Shown piece by piece: positions 27,387-40,394 of a stretch of DNA of 64,000 nucleotides; within the stretch, counting starts at the first letter, position 1; every line of letters starts with the position of its first letter. Where the stretch lies: positions 2,411,264 through 2,475,263 of the forward strand of contig NC_092583.1 in NCBI RefSeq assembly GCF_037975245.1, given 5' to 3'. The notes beneath the pieces are model-generated. The model saw only the letters and a list, made by a program, of their open reading frames with translations, made no database searches and was not told the origin of the DNA. The position numbers and the translations under genes are program-made. The DNA is from Apostichopus japonicus. Its lineage: Eukaryota; Echinodermata; Holothuroidea; Aspidochirotida; Stichopodidae.

Positions 27387-27758
27387 CAAGGGCGTAGGAA
27401 CCGGGGGGGCTGGGGGGCGCCAGCCCCCCCCCCCAGTGAAAAATGTGGAGGGGCGGAAGTATCATTCCGCCCCCCGCTCCGCAAGTCAGAAAACCCCTTT
27501 TTCATTTCCAAATGAGAAAAAAATCTCATTTGGAGCACCAAATTGCATCTAAGGCCTGGTGAAAATACAAAATTAAGTTTACAAAATGGAGTGGGTGTTG
27601 AAGTGTGCTATATTGCACCAAATTGCATCTGAGGCTACCTGGAAATGCAAAAAAATCGAAAGGGGAGGGGGACACCCCTCCCCTTAGACCCCTCCCCCAG
27701 GCCGGCCATCAGTCTTCAGCCCCCCCCCCCTACTCAAAAGTACCTTCCTACGCCACTG
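27387..27758 (+). mobile_element. hAT-like non-autonomous element, copy 2
   Basis: The ends are CAAGGGCGTAGGAACC (left) and, reverse-complemented, CAGTGGCGTAGGAAGG (right). The CAGTGGCGTAG type of end is common in hAT elements. Flanking 8-mers are gccatagt (27379-27386) and gtcatagt (27759-27766), matching at 7 of 8 positions, as expected for hAT 8-bp duplications. The body is the reverse complement of 3608-3992. It contains long G and C runs and no coding capacity. Confidence 0.82.
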
Positions 27759-28157
27759 GTCATAGTAGTGGAAACGGGGAAATGGTTGCAAAAATGTACT
27801 AACCAGGAAGTATTAAGAATGATACGATCGCACATACTGCATATATGCTATACGAAAAACCGAAAAACTCTACATATTGTAATTGAGACGGCATTTCCTC
27901 TCCTTTACTATACTCCTTAAACTATACATAGTATGCGTGTCATTTGAGATAATGAAAGTCTCTCTGGTTTCATCCTTTAACAATCAATAAGAGACTAGAA
28001 AGAAAGTTTTCACTTCAAACATTCATTGGCGACATTAAGATATTATATTATTATTATTATTAAGAATATCTCGCTCGAAAAATTACTCATTCTATCCACA
28101 GACCAGGACAACCATTGCATTGATATAATCCTCGTCGAACTAAATTAGTGTATCAAA

Positions 28158-31100
28158 ATGGCTGCCAAACTGTAAGTATCACACAATATTTGGCTTCTTC
28201 GCGAGTTCCTGTTTGCAGGAGGATCTAAAATACGGTACATACATACATACACGCATACATAACTGTCGTTGTTGTTTGTTTATTATTGTTGTTGTTGTTA
28301 TTATTATTATTTTTTATTTTTTTATTTTTGCTGTTCACTCCTTGGTCATTTATCTTGATCTATATTTCGAATTGTATATGAGGTGAAATACAGTAAAAGA
28401 AATATACTATTTTCATTAACAGTCGTTTTGATTAACGCCTTGACTACTATACTTCGCAGTCTGAGAGGCTAGCTGCTCGAAATTTTCTTATTAAAGATCG
28501 CACATGACCTTCACATATATTCCCTAGACCACAAGTGTTGTGAAATTCCTCGACGCCGTGGATAGAACCCTTCCACACCTTACCTTAAAGTTTCCTCCAC
28601 ACACAGCGTACCTATCACGATTCCAAGGTTCTCTGTTCAAGATGGGTACCATGCCTGGTCCATGGCCCTACTGGATGCTGGTCGTTTGGCTGTCACTGGA
28701 TTTAAGATCAGCATGGACCGCACCTCTGTCAACACCTTCATCGACTTGTTTAGGTTCGAAATTGATCCTGATTCTCACGAGAAACCGTTATTAATGACGT
28801 CAACCCTATATTATTCTAAAGAATTTACCTCTGTTGAATATTCACTACCTGTTTGTTTCTTGCATGAAAGTTTGTTCGTGACGTGTTGTGATGGTACAAT
28901 AAAATCTTACGATACTAATAATGGCTGTCTGGTTCAGCAAGCGAAAATTATAGGTGTAGCTAGGTGTATTAACACAGGCGATGGATCAGTATATGTAGGT
29001 TTAGCTTCCAATAAGGTCATTGTCTTTGATGTACAATTTATTGAACGCAAGACAATCACCTTAAAGGGATTGAAAGATAGCGACTATCCCGATGACATAA
29101 CAGTCAGTAATAATAAACTTTTTATATGTACAGGCCTATCGTTTAGGAGAGCTTTAATGTGTAATAATGATGGGGAAATAGAACAGGAATATACAAACCA
29201 ACAGTACAAAGATGCTTGGAGTATAACAGTCAGTGAAGAGAAAGGATTAATATTTATATTATGGTGTGATAATTGTAGAGGGGGTAAAGGAGTTATTGCT
29301 ATTCACACTCTCGTCGGGGGCCGCTCTTTTTCTGGTGTTCATTCCACTCTTTTTGGGGGGCATATCTTGGCTTCATTTAAAGTTCCCGATGATTCCATGA
29401 GAATCAGGATCAATAATAACTTAAACAGGTTGTTTGTTGTTACCTGGACAGCTGGGAAAATATATGAATACCACACAGTAAGTATACCATATGCCAAAAT
29501 ACAATGAAAAGCTCCTTTATTTTTCCATCATCTCTAAAGCTATTGATATATTTAGTAGGGCATTCAAGATATTGAAAAGTTTGCTTTAATTTCTTTAAAT
29601 AGGTGTAAAATACTTGTAAACTGTTACCTCGTTCTAGGACCTGTGTAGTGTTTAACACCGAAAATACCATTGACAGCAAAATTAACAAACAATTGACCAT
29701 TTTTGAACCACATTTGGAGACAGCTGTAACAAGCTAGAAAATGTATTCTTGGAGTCGAATAAATTGCCATTTGTTTTGCCAACTTGATTTACTGACCTAT
29801 ATTAAATTTTGTTGTAGAAACCTTCACAACTTTATTAAGGTATTTTTCACCTTGGACAATGCATGGTATACTCGGGTCATGGCTCCCTAAAACATTGCTT
29901 TTGGATCTCCCTTGATATAAGGTATTTTATATGACAAACCACGTTGAAAAAGTCCCAAAGGTTAGCTTTGTGGTAAAATATACTTTTGTAGGTCTACATT
30001 GGAGCTCGGACCTCGGCAACAATAACGATAGGCTATAACATTTTGTTCAACTGCTGATATAAAAAGACTAATTTCCTGATTAGGTATCAAAAATGTCTAA
30101 TTTTTACGTTTCTTTGTGAATGTGCATTTGCCATAAAATACTGCTTTCAATGGGGTGACTTCATTTTCTAAATCTATTTGATGCCCAGGTTACATCTTTT
30201 GAGAATATTAATGATCAACGTTGCACGGGAGCGATATAACTGTGACTTGCAAAGGGGTTCAATCAGAGGCCTTACTTGGTTGACTCGTGCATAAATCTAT
30301 CCGAAAACGTCTCGTTAAAATTCCTAATTAAGTATGATATGCGCAAATGCTGAAATTGGCAAATGTTTAATATTGAAATTTGGACAGTTCTGTCAAAATT
30401 CAATTGTTTAGTTTTTGGATATTATTGCATTCGTACAATATTTATAAAAGGACATATGCTAGTAATTAGCACAGTCCATATACATTATTTTATTATCAAT
30501 GTTATCCTGTGAAAATCTCCAAAGCTTAATACTGCTTTAGTCAGCTTTTCTAATATGACAAGAGGGCACTTTTCCATGTTACAGAGTGACATTTTCAATT
30601 TCGAGAACCTCGTGACGTCACTGGAGTCACTGATTGAGAGAGATGATTGTCGGAAGTTACTCGAGTACTTTAACGTTACAGCTGACGAGTCAAAAACGAT
30701 TCTTGGCAGTGACGCACCCTTGACATCTCTTATCGGATACCTCATACAGACAGGAAGCGTCTCTACTGAAGACACCAATCAGTTACAGAAAGCATGCACT
30801 GACCAAGGACTGAGTAAAGTGGTGGCGGTGTTGACTGTCTATCAACAAGTTCAAGGTAACTTTGTATTAGAGAACTCTACAAATATATTATGGATCCCTT
30901 AATATCCAGAGGCATCAGATTTATAATTGCCGACACGATTATGCAGTATGATTGGTCGTTCATAACACTATATGTTAGATTATTAGGATAGAATGAAATG
31001 ACATGTAATGTTGCCCTTCATTATGACTGATGTAAGATGGCAACTGAACATACCTGCTACGAACATTTAAGTTACGTCCTCTATACCAGAAAGAGAATTC

Positions 31101-34100
31101 ATTGTGTACCGTAAACATGTGAGGGGTACACTCAGGAACATTGGTGCAGAGGTGAAGCTTCCAAAACTTGGAAGTGGGGGCACGAGTATGTTTCGTATAC
31201 CCCACTTTACTAACCAGGGATGCCCTCCATGGATTGCAATCATACACCTAATAATCTGTCCATATTTTGCCGCAATTTCGACAGTGTTGTGGAATTTTAT
31301 AATAGTATAGTCACAATTCGATGAAAAGTCGGGGTAGAAAGCCGACTGTTGGAAACTCGAAATTTCGAAACTAAAAAACAATTTGAGTTAAAATAGTGCA
31401 AGTTCAATATAAGAGGTCTAAATCTCCATTTGTAACATTTCGGTATGAAGAGTAAACGTACGTATGTCGGTATAGAAATCTTATTTCGAATGACGAAGAA
31501 AGTTGCAATTACGAATTCAAATTGTGATGTACCAATTGTTCAACTGGTCCATCGTGTAACAGTTATCAAACTATACAGCTTGGAAGATAATCACACCCTG
31601 AACTTTTTCGTGCCAATGTATAATGGTATGAAATATTAAAGATTCTACGGTTTATATAATTGGTATTTTGGCAACGGAGAGTTTCGATAACCTGCACGTT
31701 TGCGATTTGTTTGTTCGTTTCAGATTCAAAGATGACCAAAAAATACTTAATAAACCAATTAAACTCATTAGGAGAAAGAAGGCAGAGACTACTTGACAAA
31801 CTAGCAAAATACGAAGATGAAGGACAAGAGATTGTTGTACTTAAGACAGAGGAGGATCGAATGCAACTTATCGATAAGCTGAGAATATCAGAATTCGAAA
31901 GGCAGCAACTTACAGAGAGACTGAAATCGGCAGAGGATAGATATAAAATATCGGAAGATGAAAGAAAACAGCTCACTAATAAATTACAAATAAAAGAGGA
32001 AACATTGAATATAACACAGAGAGAACTTAAACACACGTCTGACAGACTGAAGGCCGAAGAAAAAGAGAAGCAGACACTTTGTGATAAATGGAAAGATGAG
32101 GAAAAACAATTACTTCAGCGGCTAGCAAACTTAGAACTACACCAGAAAGAGGTTCGATAATCAATATCTTACCTGATGATACACTTCAAACAATATATGT
32201 ACACAATTTCATATGATGATATTGATGTTACCCTCGGTTATCTAAGCAGTTGCATTCGAGATTTAGTCAAGTGCTTTTTAACAAGTTTAGATTACCCTCT
32301 TGTTTAACATTGCAGATAGTGACTTCTGCAATCATACGGTCATATATTGCGGTATTCTATTGCTTTAAGTAATTATGTATCCTAGAAAAGAAATTAACAT
32401 ACGAAAGTTGCCTAAGAATGTAGTATACAAGACGTCTTAACGTGTACAAAGTATTTAATTCCTGTGATGTATTTCAAGAATAACAACATTGCAATAGCTT
32501 ATTATTGAGTTGATTTAGCTGGTATTAACATTATAAAAGCAATTCTTAAGAATGGCATGCTGCTTTATTACGCCTTACACATGATTCTGATTAGCATGAC
32601 CATAGCTTTATATCTATATCTTTAAGAGAGTTTGAACAATGTTCATTAGACAACCATGTCAATGCCTTATACTGGCATCGATGAAACTACACAAAAATAG
32701 TAAGATACTAGCTACTTCTGATAGTTTTGTGCAGTAAACTCATTTAAGAAGAACGTGTCATGAAATTATGGAACATTTATCACTCATATTAATATTTAGT
32801 AATGTTTAATGCATAATATTGGATCAGTCACATTTGCATCATTCTTCGAAGGCGAGGTTTTCTTGCAACTCTAAGTGCATAAGACAGTTTACCAATATTT
32901 GGCATTGGAGGGGTTTAACAATAATCAGCTTATCAGCTATTTAAAAGAATACAAGCTTTGATTTTTCTTGCGCATGCAGAGGGCATGCATATGGTGCTAG
33001 TTCTCGTAATTATAGGCTATTGTGTAGTATAGCTAACACAAGGTAAACACTACATGGAATTAAACTTATCTAATAAAATAAATAGCACCGGATTGTCATC
33101 GGTAATATCTGCATCAAGATGTTACAACCGAGGTACCAAATAATGAAGAAAAAAAAAAGAATAAACATCATGAATCGTTAAACCATTTCGTTGTTTTGTA
33201 CAAAATGTAACTAAAAATTGAGGTTGATCTTGATAAAATGTGTCATCACTTCAAACTTTCCAGATAATCATTAGTACTGTCGGTCTCCTCTGCTCTCATC
33301 AAATAGAGAACAATTGAAGTTAATTACCTTACCAACAACTAAGTAATCTATAGATGAAGGCAAATGTATAATGAAAAAGGGATTTAACTTCTGTGGGTGA
33401 TATCAAAATCTTGGAACTTTCTAGTTTCCGTGCATGGTATAATGGGCTAAATTGAAGAATTAAAAAAAAAATGTTGCAAGTGAAAACTAGAGGGTTGAAT
33501 GGACTAACAGATGGTTAGAACGTTCTTCGCAACGTTTCTGTCAAATGCAACACATTAATGTTTTAATGAAACATTTATTATGTGTCATATGTCTTTATTG
33601 ACAGTGGTGTGTGTCATTAACATACAATTAACAACATTCTTGGTCATTCTCTTGGTCATTTCAGGTGGCGCCTAATTCCTCAAGAGGGGATAACACTATC
33701 AAACCGAACTCAGACTGCGAGGTGTCTGAAAAATGCCTTTGGGTAACTTATATATATATATTCCACTATATAAGAGATTGACAGCTTTTACTTTTGCATC
33801 AAGAACTTATTAATTAATGTTGCATTGGATATGTTTGCTTGGGATGTATTTGACACCAAAGTTTGTCATTACCGAATATACAGAACCATGAACACATTTA
33901 TTACAATTAGACAGGTTTACATTAAGGAATGAAAGCAACTTTAAAAGTTCAAATATTTATACAATTAGAAATAATATCGAACATTTGGAACTATCATGGC
34001 ATATACAAAATATCATTTCAGGTTTCAGTTAAAAAAAGAGAAGATATGAACAGTGCAGACTGTATGCAGAAAAGTTTACCTCACAATTGTCTAGTTTCTG

Positions 34101-34654
34101 AAATATTCAAGACTGCGTCTCTGCTTCAGATCGGTTGCAGTAAGCGTGCAGTATCTGGTCTTTTCAGCGCAGATAAAGAGCATACAGTGTGGATAGTTGA
34201 ATCATCAACATTTAGTATAGGGCCCATCTTGGGGGGGGGGGGGTCCTGTTGACCAATATCTTACAGACAGATAATGATATATTTTATATAACTCCAACAT
34301 TATTGGATTTTTTTTTTAATTTTAAATTACTTTAAAGGAATATAAAGCACAAGTGGTAACAATGTTCACAAACTTAAAACAATAACCAAAACTATCATAT
34401 TTTGTTTAACATTTTTCTAACAGCAATTATCAAGGAAGGTTGGTGTAACGTGGATGAATGTTGGGAGATCACTTAACCTTACTGAAGCCGACTTAGAAAA
34501 TGTTAAGGAAGATCATGGAGGGCAGAGTGAGACTAGTTATCAGATGCTTCTTCTATGGAAGAGAAGCGCAGGAACCATGGCAACGTACAGAGTCCTCGCA
34601 GATGCCCTAAAACAAGCTGGGAGAGCTGATTTAGCTGGAGATTTTTTTAAATAA
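28158..34654 (+). CDS. Predicted beta-propeller / death-effector-like / coiled-coil / Death domain protein
   Basis: Six-exon model: 28158-28171, 28607-29477, 30585-30855, 31724-32151, 33665-33742 and 34424-34654. All phases join, giving 1893 nt and 630 aa. Residues about 6-295 hold spaced strand motifs of a beta-propeller: LFVTCCDGTIKSYD (94), VYVGLASNKVIVFD (133), LFVVTWTAGKIYEYH (280). Residues about 296-385 look like a DED: alternating helices with LIERDDCRKLLEYFNV and a C-terminal GLSKVVAVLTVYQ helix. Residues about 387-528 are a long charged coiled coil. The last about 80 residues are a Death domain, with the signature VTWMNVGRSLNLTEADLENV and the final-helix LADALKQAGRADLAGDFF. DED plus DD is the FADD pattern; the propeller and coiled coil are additions. 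Role inferred: cytoplasmic adaptor in cell death or innate immunity. Weak points: exon 1 is only 14 nt, and the exon 4 donor (GTTCGA) is poor. CARD or pyrin identity of the middle domain is not excluded. Confidence 0.78.
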
Positions 34655-35087
34655 TGGTAGAACATTGTTTGTTCAGAAAATAATGAGATGTGTAAAATTT
34701 GATCACTCATAGCTTTATCATTTTCAACAAACATATAAGTTATATGTTTGTAGGTTTATTCTGTGGTAAAGGAATTTCCTGATAATTAATGAATTGCAAA
34801 ACTCGCATCATATCGCATTCAAGCACCTTTTCTGATATACAAAAAAAAAGGGAACACACACATCCTCCCATTTCACCTCTCCTCCAAACTGACATTCCAT
34901 TTTTTAACGTCTCACCCCCCCCCCCACCCCTATAAAAAACAAGGCTTGTACGGGCATTTTCTGCATGGCCTAGTTGGAAATTTTCCAGAATCGATAATGA
35001 AAAAAGATCATAAAATATTACGTAAATCCCTGCTCAGTTAGTTTACCCTCGGAATCATTTTCTGAACAATGTAGTCAGTAGTGGCAG

Positions 35088-35093
35088 AATAAA
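35088..35093 (+). terminator. candidate poly(A) signal of the Death-domain gene
   Basis: AATAAA lies 434 nt after the stop codon and is followed by T/G-rich sequence (tatatgtttctactcttatc). No closer AATAAA was seen. Confidence 0.45.
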
Positions 35094-35380
35094 TATATGT
35101 TTCTACTCTTATCTTACTGTTGTCATATGCTCCATGCGCTAGTAATCCAAATTTCCATCATACCCGGTGTTTTGGGAACGAGGCCAAACGGAATAATGAC
35201 TTTAACATTGGATAACTTTTGGATAACATGGCTTATATAAAAGGTAAGGTTTTGTATATGATATTATTAAACTTAAAACTCTTACAAAATCAGTACTCAA
35301 TTAACAGTTTAAATGCAGAAACAAATCAAACAACAGAGGACCTACTACGAGTAGAATTCATATGCTCTGCCACCTGAATT

Positions 35381-35500
35381 ACCCACAATACAACTTTCCA
35401 AACCTGACTTACCCACAATACATCTTTCCAAACCTGATTTACCCACAATACATCTTTCCAAACCTGATTTACCCACAATACATCTTTCCAAACCTGATTT
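35381..35500. repeat. 30-bp minisatellite, 4 copies
   Basis: The unit begins acccacaatacatctttcca and is repeated four times with only two or three substitutions, mostly in the first copy. The period is a multiple of three, so it reads as a repetitive peptide (YPQYIFPNLI). No gene context supports coding. Confidence 0.9.
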
Positions 35501-36738
35501 ACAGAAAAATATCACACGAATCCATTATTACCACTTACTTTCAGCATTGCATAATATGAATTTTTAGTGCAAATTACACCACCTTTGTGAAAATTACACC
35601 ATACATTGCAAAGTCCTGTCGCTTCTGGCTGCCACCCCAGTGTATTAATTTGTAAATTTCCTTACATATCCAAGCTGGTTCCACTTTACTTATAGTCAAT
35701 GTGCTATCAGCTAGCGCAAATTCCATGTTAATTAAACATAAATCTAAACAACGAAACTTATTGGCTTTACATCTATGATTGCAAGGAGGTTTCAATTGTG
35801 CATGCAATCTTCGATTTTGACCTTTCCCCAAAACAACAAGAGGGACAAGAGAAAATGCAAGTTCTTCATTTCATCTGCAACAAAAGATTTGTGAAAATCG
35901 CTGTAAATTTGATACAGTAAAATAACATTCCCATTGACCCTCCTCTGGTTACATCCATCACCTCTTCCTCCTGAATTCACAAAGTAAAGAAGCCTAATTA
36001 TATCTACAAATTCCATAGTTAGGAATTACACTACTTGTTCACTGTTTTCAGTTGTGTTTTGCATCTCATCAACGTGAAGACAGGCAAGTATCATTGCATG
36101 CCAATACCCAAACTAGTGAGGTTTAATTGTTATTGTTGTAACAACCAATGTTTTGGATATTGTATCAGAAGGTGAAAGCAATATAAGAATATCATATGAT
36201 GAAGAACATTTATACCGTGGGAGGTATAAATAATGAAGACGAAAGATGTTGCTGCTGTAGTTCATGAATGACACCAATGCACTACTCGAAAACGCAAATA
36301 AGCTGCAATATTTAGATCTCATTAACGGAAGGAGGTGTGAAAACGGGTCTTTATCATGCGTGGGGTTTTCACACACTCTGACGTATTAGTCTGAGTTTCG
36401 AGAAATATCAAGTCTTGTTTCAATTGAGTCATACATAAGTTGAAATAATTATGTAGGCCTATGTTTAAATGTTTTTAGTCTTTCTTACTTTATCCCCCAC
36501 CTACTAACATGAAAGAAGCATATATGTTGAGATATGTATAGTTAATGCAATTCTAGTCTCTATTAATATCTGACTTTATCACCCACCTACCAATATTAGA
36601 GTAGTAAATACGTTGTGCGATATATATAGTCATTCTAGGTATCTATCTTTATTATGACCTACTAAGCCGAAATAAGTGACTATATGCAGAGATGTATTTA
36701 AACCAATCCTGTCACTTTATGGATTCTATACGGTACTA

Positions 36739-37191
36739 TAGGCGACCATATATGCTTGACAATCTGGGACATTTATTGCGTGACTGATATGGGGGAAGGG
36801 TCTAAGGGGAGGGGGTGCCTAAGGTGCTTAGATGTAAAATGGTTATACTTAGAAGCACTTTTTAAATCAATATTATTTAAAAAATGTAGCGTTTTCTTAG
36901 ATGAAATTTACTTACTTTACGAAAGCGTGCCAGGCTAGATCGATCTAGCATATTTTAACAGTATTTCTACTTTACACTGGCCCACATGAAATACTGGTTA
37001 GTTCCGTTCTGCGACTGCACACGTGACTAAATTTTGTTTTTACAATTATTTTACCAATAATGTGGAATATTTTCAAAATTCCTGAACATTTTGACGAATC
37101 GGGGACATTTTCGGGGACACTTGTTCATCAGGGACAGCACACTGTAATCGCGGACTGTCCCCGAAAATCGGGGACTTCTGGTCACCTTATC
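36739..37191. mobile_element. possible transposon fragment with GGYGACCA ends
   Basis: The left side reads 'ataggcgaccata...ctgggacattt'. The right side, reverse-complemented, reads 'aaggtgaccagaagtccccg'. The right end also has a local inverted repeat (cggggacattttcgggga and tccccgaaaatcgggga). The terminal match is short and I found no clear target duplication, so the borders are tentative. The interior carries 'gggtctaaggggagggggtg', a motif shared with the hAT-like elements. Confidence 0.35.
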
Positions 37192-38081
37192 CTACTATCC
37201 TGAAATTATTAAGTTTGTTCAATAAATTACATCGCTGGATTTCAAGCACTATACTTTATAAAGTTAACTGTTTAACTTTTGATATCTTGTTGATTGATCG
37301 TTTTCCAACAGTCGGATTTCTAAATTGTGTTAAGACATATATATATATATATATAAACCATTCTAGTCACTACGAATATATTTCTTTATTTCACATCTAC
37401 CAACGTAAAATTATTGATCATGTTCGGATAGTTTAACTGTTCCAATAGCTAAAAATATCTCCCCCCCCCCCCAACTACGAGCCTGCTTAGATGGCAAAAA
37501 CAAAGCTGCGATCTGCATTAACTTTTGATCTCTACCATATTCATGAGTGGAACATTTATAGAACCTTTTAAAGGATTAGGCCCCAAATTATAGAATGCTA
37601 TAATTGCTAGTAGTTCTCGAAACGTACTTTCCTGGAGGTCTTTACTCTCCAAATTGTTCTCATTTTATTTTTAAAAATTTAAAAATTTTTAAGGAACACA
37701 CAAGATGACTGAATATCTCAGGGAGGAAAATTTCCTCGAAGGTTGTTATCAAATAGAGCATAACTTTAACGTCTATTCTGTCGTCATCAAACTTGTATAT
37801 TGGTACAAGCAAGATAGGAATACCAGAAAAAGAGATTCTTTGTTGAAGTAAATTAGTATTGTTTCGATTGTGAAGTATATAATTTCGTCATTCATCACTA
37901 ATTGAATACAGCTTTTTACACTATTAACAAAGCAATTGTTTTAATTTACTTTCTATTGTTCTATTTTTGGCTGAAATACTTGACGTAGTTGAGTTCAGAA
38001 ATGAACAGATAAGCTGGGTAGGATCGAACACGTGATACAGTTTCCTCTTCAGTTGGTGACGTTAACGAGTATGAAACGACA

Positions 38082-38146
<65 letters not shown>

Positions 38147-38149
<3 letters not shown>

Positions 38150-38374
38150 TGATCTGGATTTCCAAGTCATTACGTTTTCAATTATATATACATATATATA
38201 TATATATTATATATATATATATATATATAAATGAAAATATACATATATATAATTGAAAACGTAATGACTTGGAAATCCAGATCAGTGAAAAACCACCTTC
38301 CAGCCTCCACCGGGATTCGAACCCGGACCTCCCGCTTTATATGCGACACCCTAACCACTAGGCTATGGACGCTG
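38147..38374 (-). repeat. tRNA-derived SINE with duplicated inverted 3' tail
   Basis: On the minus strand, 38374-38301 folds like a 74-nt tRNA. Acceptor strands CAGCGTCC and GGAGGCTG pair with one mismatch. Box A is TAGCCTAGTGG, the T arm CCGGGTTCGAATCCCGG is perfect, and box B is GGTTCGAATCC. The anticodon stem is degenerate, so it is not a working tRNA. The SINE body continues leftwards to 38244. The tail at 38244-38287 is repeated as a perfect 44-bp inverted copy at 38147-38190, separated by AT-rich repeats. (TA)n runs flank the block (about 38090-38146). Confidence 0.8.
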
Positions 38375-40394
38375 ATTGTATGTCCAGAGGTTCGAAATCG
38401 GTAAGGGAAGGTCGTAATTCCACTGTAGGCGTTTGTCACCTGTATCGAACAATACTAGTTCTGTTTTCTGGTGACACATTTTGCCTTACTCTAGAGATCA
38501 AACATGATTCTAACCAACTCTAAGTCATTTGTGATTCATAAAGCCGGATCTCGAAAGAGATACATATATATATATATACATACATTTTGAGATTAGTTAA
38601 TTATTTTACGACTACTGTACAGGGACCACTGATAGTTTGTATCTAAGAAATACCGGGCAAGGCATTGTGCGTTTTCTGCATGCTAAGCAGTTCCGCAGCA
38701 AATGGTTTCATATCTGACACCTGGTTCACAGAACACTATATTTCTGTTGATGTTCCTCGTTCCTAAATGCATTCAGTTGATGTATTTGGTGAGTCATGCA
38801 TGACACAACCGTGACTAGTATGTATACATGAAAGCTGCGGGTAATATTGATTCTCTCTCTCCCGCCCTGTGCTTTTGTTCGAAAAGGAGGAAATTATACC
38901 ACACCCCTAGCAAGATTCTTACAACTCACATATATCACTGGGGCGTGAAACATTTTCCTTCCTATTCATATTGAATGTATCGTTTGTGGGCATAAGCATA
39001 CTATAGAGGCATGGAGACAAACCAAAGTCTGACCCTTTGAGACGAAGTCCAATACTGACGAAAACAAATTAAACGACTTTAGCAAGTTTAAAGAAAGTAG
39101 CTGGCGAAGCAACAGGGAATGTTGAAAAAGTGGGTGGAGTACCTCTAAAAATCAACGAGTAGAACCTTTAGGGATATGTCGCACCAATAAATACAAAAGT
39201 AAGAATTTTATGAGTGTATTGCATATGATTTCATCGAGTATAACCAAGATCGTAAGTAGATATAGGTAATCGAAATTTGGTTTCATTGTCGTAGTGCTGT
39301 TAGTATATTACAACTTACGTTCTTCTCTGTGTTGCACTAGTTTCGCGACAGCCGCACTGCGCAACTATGCTAGCCTAAGTTGGCTACGTATTGTTGTCAA
39401 TTCGACTACTAAGTACTATACGAAATAAGGCAGCTGATTTGACTGGACCTGGGAGGCCTTGGCCCTAGGTATATAACAAGGTATTTTTAAAATAAGCCTA
39501 CAACTTCAGTAATGAAATTGCTTAACCTTCGTGGTACACTGAAGGGTTATATGCTTATTTTAAAGCTTAGTATTGGTTAGAGATTAATTAACTTTTCCTG
39601 TTAAAGAGGAACTTATCTTACTATCCAGTGATTTCTATTTTTTAACACCAAAGTTAAAATACAATACAGGGTGTAGGGATAACACAGAGAAGTCTGTATA
39701 TAGCAGACTTCTTTCCAATATGGTCCCGGAAACTTGTATAATTCCCTCATGCAGTTTTTCTGTATTGCTGGTTGAATTACATGTTGTTCCAAAAAGGGAA
39801 CTTGAAGCAAGCATATATGCCTCCTTTATTGCTTTGTCAATTTGCATAGCATAGGAGATACACATTAACAAATGTTAACTGTAACTCTATAGGTCACTAG
39901 TTCAAATCCTATTCTAGCCAAAGTTTTCTTCATGCTCTCCTATAGCATGTTTAAAGTTAGATTTTAACCAGACTGTAAACAAATAAAAAACTTGGCAAGG
40001 AAGAAGTGGACATGCACAGAAAACTCAACGTTTCATATCAATATTGCACAGAAATTTGCATAAGTCAGAAAATCAAAATCAGAAAATTTTGTGAATTCCA
40101 ACCAACCTCTCAGTAATATATCAGAATTATGTAGAGTCCAAGCATTAATTTTTAACCATTGCAAAATTCATAAGGCCACTTATTTCACATGAAGTTGCTC
40201 TTTTCGAAAAAGCCTGTCAAGTTAGTTTTTGGTGCAAATTTCATTTACCTTCAAGTTTAGTCAATGAAGGATAAGTTACACCCAGACAGATTTATGTTGA
40301 GCTGGGCTAAGATGATACCAACGTTGAAATATGTTATGGAATTGTTGATCAGCAATATTTCATTTCATGTCGGTAAATTACAGACTAACCAGTC
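38375..40394. other. KRIT1 upstream region, no coding exon recognised
   Basis: I searched this stretch, and back to 34655, for exons of the KRIT1 Nudix domain and saw none. An acceptor (aaattacag, ending 40383) lies just before the KRIT1 start and would fit a non-coding first exon further upstream, which I cannot place. A (TA)n run and a second short repeat lie at about 38560-38585. Confidence 0.45.

Noticed and set aside
28528-28606. Longer second exon of the Death-domain gene starting at the tccctag acceptor
   Set aside because: Spliced to the 14-nt first exon it meets a stop within five codons. The acceptor at 28606 (tcctccacacacag) keeps the frame open into the propeller.
34022-34150. 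Candidate extra exon of the Death-domain gene between 33742 and 34424
   Set aside because: It is in frame, but exon 5 joins 34424 directly in phase and gives a better first helix for the Death domain (VSEKCLW followed by QLSRKVG). The candidate's donor (GTATCT) is weak, while the strong one nearby (GTAAGC) is in the wrong phase.
35574-36376. Several minus-strand frames of 74-87 codons that might be an old retroelement
   Set aside because: No reverse transcriptase, integrase or other retroelement motif could be seen, and the frames do not join.
38301-38374. Possible functional tRNA gene on the minus strand
   Set aside because: Boxes A and B and the T arm are good, but the anticodon stem has mismatches and the sequence continues into a SINE body and simple-repeat tail.
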